Shown piece after piece: positions 30,819-33,547 of a stretch of DNA of 33,547 nt (positions within the stretch are counted from its first letter, which is position 1; the number at the start of each line of letters is the position of its first letter). The position numbers were made by a program, and so were the translations under genes. Source of the stretch: Thermovirgaceae bacterium (GTDB lineage Bacteria; Synergistota; Synergistia; Synergistales; Thermovirgaceae); the NCBI GenBank assembly GCA_030656095.1, contig JAUSOU010000064.1, positions 1-33,547 of the forward strand. Reading direction: 5' to 3'. The notes under the pieces are model-generated. The model was not told the DNA's origin. It did not search any database and saw only the letters and a program-made list of their open reading frames with translations.

Positions 30819-32183
30819 TTATTTTCCGATGCAAAAACTGGAGAATATCCTGTCGAGAAGAAATTCATCCGCTGAAACCCCCAGGATCCGGCCTATGCAG
30901 GCCCGGGCTTCGTTGAGGGAATCCAGCGCGGCATCCAGGCCCGTACCGCGCCCCAGAGCGTCAAGGGTCTGCATTATGAGTTCCAGAGCTCTTTTCATCT
31001 CCTCGACCTGACGTTCGGTCGTGTTGAGATCCTCTTCCAGCGATGTTCTTCCCGCGACCGAAAGGACGATGAGATCCTTCAACTCTTCGATACCTGCTCT
31101 TGTCGCCGCAGAGATGATAATGACGTCCCCCAGGGGAAGGATCTCCTTCATCCTGGATTCTGTCACCACAAGAGAAAGGTCGGATTTGTTGATGGCGACC
31201 ACGTGGCAGGTTCCCCGGAGTTCTTCGGCTATTCCGATATCCTCTCCAGTGAGATCCTCGCTCCCGTCGATCACCCATATCCTTATATCGGCCTCTTTCA
31301 TTGCGGCCCTGGCCCGCAAAACACCCTCGTGCTCGGCCTCATCCCTGGGAGATCTTATACCTGCTGTATCTACAAGTCTCAGAGGGATACCCTTGTGGGT
31401 CATAACCTCTTCTATGATGTCGCGGGTAGTACCGGGCATTGATGTAACTATCGATCTTGACTCCTCGAGAAAGGCGTTCATGAGCGACGACTTGCCGACG
31501 TTGGGTCTACCGGTGATCGCGACGCGGATACCCTCCCGGAGAAATCTTCCCGAGCGGGCCGCGGAGAGGAGAAGCCTCAGCTTTTCGCCGATCAGGGCGA
31601 GACGTCCTGAAAAAGCGCCGGGATCAAGCGGCGGGATATCCTCCTCGGGGTAATCGAGGTTTGCCTCTCCAAGCACCGATATTTCCAGCATCTCCTCATG
31701 AATTTCTCCGACCCTTTCCGAAAGGGAGCCTCGCAGGGATTTCACCGCGGACCTCAGGGACTCATCGGAGCGTGCCCGGATGATACCTATGACTGATTCC
31801 GCCTGTGCGAGATCGAGCCTTCCGCTGAGGAAGGCCCTCCGCGTGTACTCACCCGGCATGGCCAACCTTGCTCCAAGAGCAAGGCAGCGTTCGAGACACC
31901 TCCTTGCCGCGACAGTGCCGCCGTGACAGTGGATCTCGGCTGACTCCTCTCCAGTATAACTATTGGGACCCCTGAACCAGACCGCGAGGACTTCGTCTAT
32001 CTCCTGTCCGTCCTGGTCTGTAATGAAACCATGCCTCATAAAGCGGGGCGGAGTTTGCGCAAGCGCCACTCCGCCCCGAAAAAAAATGTCCACAAGGTTC
32101 CTGGAGCCATCGCCGGAGATGCGGACTATCGCTATTCCCGATTCACCCCACGCTGTTGATATCGCGGCAATAAGTCCATCCAT
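30819..32183 (-). CDS. mnmE: tRNA uridine-34 modification GTPase MnmE (TrmE)
   Basis: With MnmG, this GTPase forms the 5-carboxymethylaminomethyl group on wobble uridine of several tRNAs using a folate one-carbon unit. Domain order: N-terminal folate-binding domain (IAAISTAWGESGIAIVRISG), helical domain, and an inserted Ras-like G domain with P-loop GRPNVGKSS (residues 225-233), switch II DTAG and NKSD. The C-terminal motif is CIGK. At 454 residues it has standard length. It follows the aminotransferase gene by 34 nt. The Shine-Dalgarno AGGAG is rather far (12 nt) from ATG 32183. MnmG is not in the window. Confidence 0.97.
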   Translation of the reverse strand: MDGLIAAISTAWGESGIAIVRISGDGSRNLVDIFFRGGVALAQTPPRFMRHGFITDQDGQEIDEVLAVWFRGPNSYTGEESAEIHCHGGTVAARRCLERCLALGARLAMPGEYTRRAFLSGRLDLAQAESVIGIIRARSDESLRSAVKSLRGSLSERVGEIHEEMLEISVLGEANLDYPEEDIPPLDPGAFSGRLALIGEKLRLLLSAARSGRFLREGIRVAITGRPNVGKSSLMNAFLEESRSIVTSMPGTTRDIIEEVMTHKGIPLRLVDTAGIRSPRDEAEHEGVLRARAAMKEADIRIWVIDGSEDLTGEDIGIAEELRGTCHVVAINKSDLSLVVTESRMKEILPLGDVIIISAATRAGIEELKDLIVLSVAGRTSLEEDLNTTERQVEEMKRALELIMQTLDALGRGTGLDAALDSLNEARACIGRILGVSADEFLLDRIFSSFCIGK

Positions 32184-32217
32184 TGGCGAGTTCAGCTCCT
32201 GTGATCCGATTTCCGGT

Positions 32218-33426
32218 CTATTTGAGCATCTCCCTCATGGCTTCGCCGAGACGTTTGACCCCTTCGTCTATGACCTCGGGTGACGAGAAGGTAAAGTTCA
32301 TGCGGGCGTTGTGCTCTCCGCCGCCATTCGCGAAGAAGGGGGCTCCGATGACAAATGCCACCTTTTTTTCGATCGCCTTGTCGAAGAGTGTCTTTGCGTC
32401 GATGTTCGGCATATCCAGCCAGAAGAAGAACCCACCCTCAGGTTTGACCCAGGAGACCTCGTCAAGCGGAAGATGTTTGCGGAAGCTCGCATCCATGGCG
32501 TCACGTTTTTCCCGGTAGTTGGCGATAATGTTGGGTAGATGGCTGTCCAGATAACCCATCTTGCAGTACTCGTAGACAAGGGCCTGTGTGATAGGGCTGG
32601 AGCAGAGGTCGGTGGCCTGCTTGAAAACGGTAAGTTTTCTTATTATATCCTTGTTTCCGGAGCACCAGCCTATTCGCGTTCCAGGTGCCAGAATTTTTGA
32701 AAAAGTCCCTGCATAGATGACCCCGCCGTCCGGGTCGAGCGAGAAGATGGACGGGAGGTGTTCTCCATCATAACGGACATATCCGTAGGGGTCGTCCTCG
32801 AGTATGGGAATGTTGTACTTGTGGGATATCTCGACCAGTTTTTTTCTTCTCTCCAGGGTCATGGTGGATCCTGCAGGGTTCTGGAAATTCACGATCGTGT
32901 AGATGAACTTGATGTTCTTGCCCTCGGCTCTTGCCTTTTCAATGGCTTCGGGGATGATTTCGACGACCATGCCCCTGGCGTCGACGGGGATGCTTATGAA
33001 ACGCGAGCCGTGATTGTGGAAGGCGGTGATGGCGGCCAGGTATGAAGGGTCTTCTGTTATGATGTAGTCTCCCGGGTCGATCATTGCCCAGCCCATCAGG
33101 TCGAGACCCTGCTGGGATCCTGTCGTAAGCAGCATCTCGTCAAGAGAGACCTTTCTCCCCATTCTGGGAGCGGTCCATCCGGAAAGAAATTCCTTTAATG
33201 GTGGATAACCTTCAGTTGTGCCGTACTGCAGGAGGTTCGGTCCATCGTTTAGCAGCGCGTCGACGCCCTTGTGGAATTCCTTCACCGGGAAGACCTCAGG
33301 TGCAGGCATTCCGCCGGCGAAGGAAATCATGCCGGGCTGGCGGATAACGCTGAGGATCTCACGTATTGGAGAAGGGCGGACGTTTTTTGCCTTGTTGCTG
33401 AAATTGGATTCCCAGATCTTGCTCAA
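32218..33426 (-). CDS. PLP-dependent aminotransferase, class I/II (LysN/2-aminoadipate type)
   Basis: This fold-type I enzyme transfers amino groups between amino acids and 2-oxo acids. The PLP-binding lysine is Lys244 in YAGTFSKILAPGTRIGW; other family features are PSPIREILSVIRQPGMISFAGGMPAPEVFP at the start, TTGSQQGLDL, NFQNPAG, and the PLP-ring Asp/Tyr region EDDPYGYVRYD. Its 402 residues are the usual length for this MocR-like, non-fused branch. TTG 33426 is used because GGAGG lies 8 nt upstream. A paralogue lies directly upstream (partly outside the window). Specificity is uncertain: 2-aminoadipate, aromatic or branched-chain amino acids are all possible. Confidence 0.93.
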   Translation of the reverse strand: MSKIWESNFSNKAKNVRPSPIREILSVIRQPGMISFAGGMPAPEVFPVKEFHKGVDALLNDGPNLLQYGTTEGYPPLKEFLSGWTAPRMGRKVSLDEMLLTTGSQQGLDLMGWAMIDPGDYIITEDPSYLAAITAFHNHGSRFISIPVDARGMVVEIIPEAIEKARAEGKNIKFIYTIVNFQNPAGSTMTLERRKKLVEISHKYNIPILEDDPYGYVRYDGEHLPSIFSLDPDGGVIYAGTFSKILAPGTRIGWCSGNKDIIRKLTVFKQATDLCSSPITQALVYEYCKMGYLDSHLPNIIANYREKRDAMDASFRKHLPLDEVSWVKPEGGFFFWLDMPNIDAKTLFDKAIEKKVAFVIGAPFFANGGGEHNARMNFTFSSPEVIDEGVKRLGEAMREMLK

Positions 33427-33458
33427 ATAGATCTCCTCCCTTGAATTGTTGCTGCCAT
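33423..33458 (-). CDS. Possible 11-codon mini-ORF coupled to the aminotransferase start
   Basis: ATG 33458 has AGGAG 5 nt upstream and encodes MAATIQGRRSI. Its TGA stop overlaps the TTG start of the aminotransferase (TTGA). It contains the aminotransferase Shine-Dalgarno sequence inside its own codons. It could be a coupling or leader peptide; it may also be chance. No codon bias or regulatory amino-acid run supports an attenuation role. Confidence 0.3.
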   Translation of the reverse strand: MAATIQGRRSI

Positions 33459-33477
33459 TGGATCTCCTGCTTCAAGA

Positions 33478-33547
33478 TCAGCTGATCTCGCGGAGAGCAT
33501 CTCCCAGTCTTTGAACTCCCAGGTCGATCATATCCGGCGAGGCAAAT
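33478..33547 (-). CDS. C-terminal end of a second PLP aminotransferase (partial, 5' end outside window)
   Basis: The minus-strand frame reads FASPDMIDLGVQRLGDALREIS then TGA. This aligns residue for residue with the end of the next gene's product (FSSPEVIDEGVKRLGEAMREMLK), so it is the tail of a paralogous aminotransferase of the same family. Only 22 codons are in the window. The gap to the following aminotransferase start is 51 nt, suggesting one transcript. The match is short but covers the whole visible tail. Confidence 0.75.
   Translation of the reverse strand, partial: FASPDMIDLGVQRLGDALREIS

Noticed and set aside
1-33547. CRISPR array, prophage or integron features
   Set aside because: I saw no regularly spaced identical repeats, phage structural or integrase genes, or attachment-site pairs in the window.

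Overview
The window looks like chromosomal DNA of an anaerobic, amino-acid- and peptide-fermenting diderm bacterium. My best guess is the phylum Synergistota. This is inferred from gene content: a lipid A type acyltransferase, a TolC/RND efflux set, a TRAP transporter, an OPT peptide transporter with a P1 peptidase, corrinoid-activation proteins and multiple aminotransferases. No rRNA or other phylogenetic marker is present to prove it. Genes are dense, G+C is moderately high, and GTG and TTG starts backed by good Shine-Dalgarno sequences are common.

Region by region: (1) 1-1739 is a decayed patch. The 3' end of a frameshifted IS4/IS1634-type transposase runs into the truncated 3' end of a minus-strand acyl-CoA ligase. 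(2) 2258-3226 encodes an exported PDZ protein. (3) 3227-7103 is a minus-strand operon, dctP-dctQ-dctM-ddpX, in which a complete TRAP transporter feeds a cytoplasmic VanX-type D-Ala-D-Ala dipeptidase. It has a clear promoter/operator and an intrinsic terminator. (4) 7230-10094 has a possible structured leader, then a RACo-type [2Fe-2S]/ASKHA corrinoid activator and a MetH-activation-domain-like protein with a Cys cluster. (5) 10213-13955 carries dCMP deaminase, a large AAA+/TPR protein and an HD hydrolase, all on the plus strand; a small membrane-anchored unknown protein converges on them. (6) 14525-17056 is an OPT peptide transporter plus a self-processing P1 peptidase, closed by a terminator. 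(7) 17117-19116 is a NarL-type response regulator/histidine kinase pair, and a UPF0316 membrane protein overlaps its 3' end from the opposite strand. (8) 19734-21368 is a beta-CASP metallo-beta-lactamase ribonuclease. (9) 21448-28373 is a TolC-adaptor-RND efflux operon ending in an unrecognised membrane-anchored protein. (10) 28416-30561 carries tyrS and an LpxL-like acyltransferase. (11) 30588-33547 is a minus-strand cluster: two tandem paralogous PLP aminotransferases (the first cut by the window edge), mnmE and a 4-oxalocrotonate tautomerase homologue.

Functionally, the window joins peptide/dipeptide uptake and hydrolysis, amino-acid transamination, corrinoid-dependent methyl metabolism and envelope efflux. 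The items most worth a second look are: the TRAP-dipeptidase operon with its duplicated Shine-Dalgarno block; the RND pump whose TM4 proton-relay Asp pair reads Asn-Asn; the candidate leader RNA before the corrinoid activator; the stand-alone corrinoid activation pair; and the unknown fourth member of the efflux operon. I found no CRISPR array, phage module, tRNA or rRNA.
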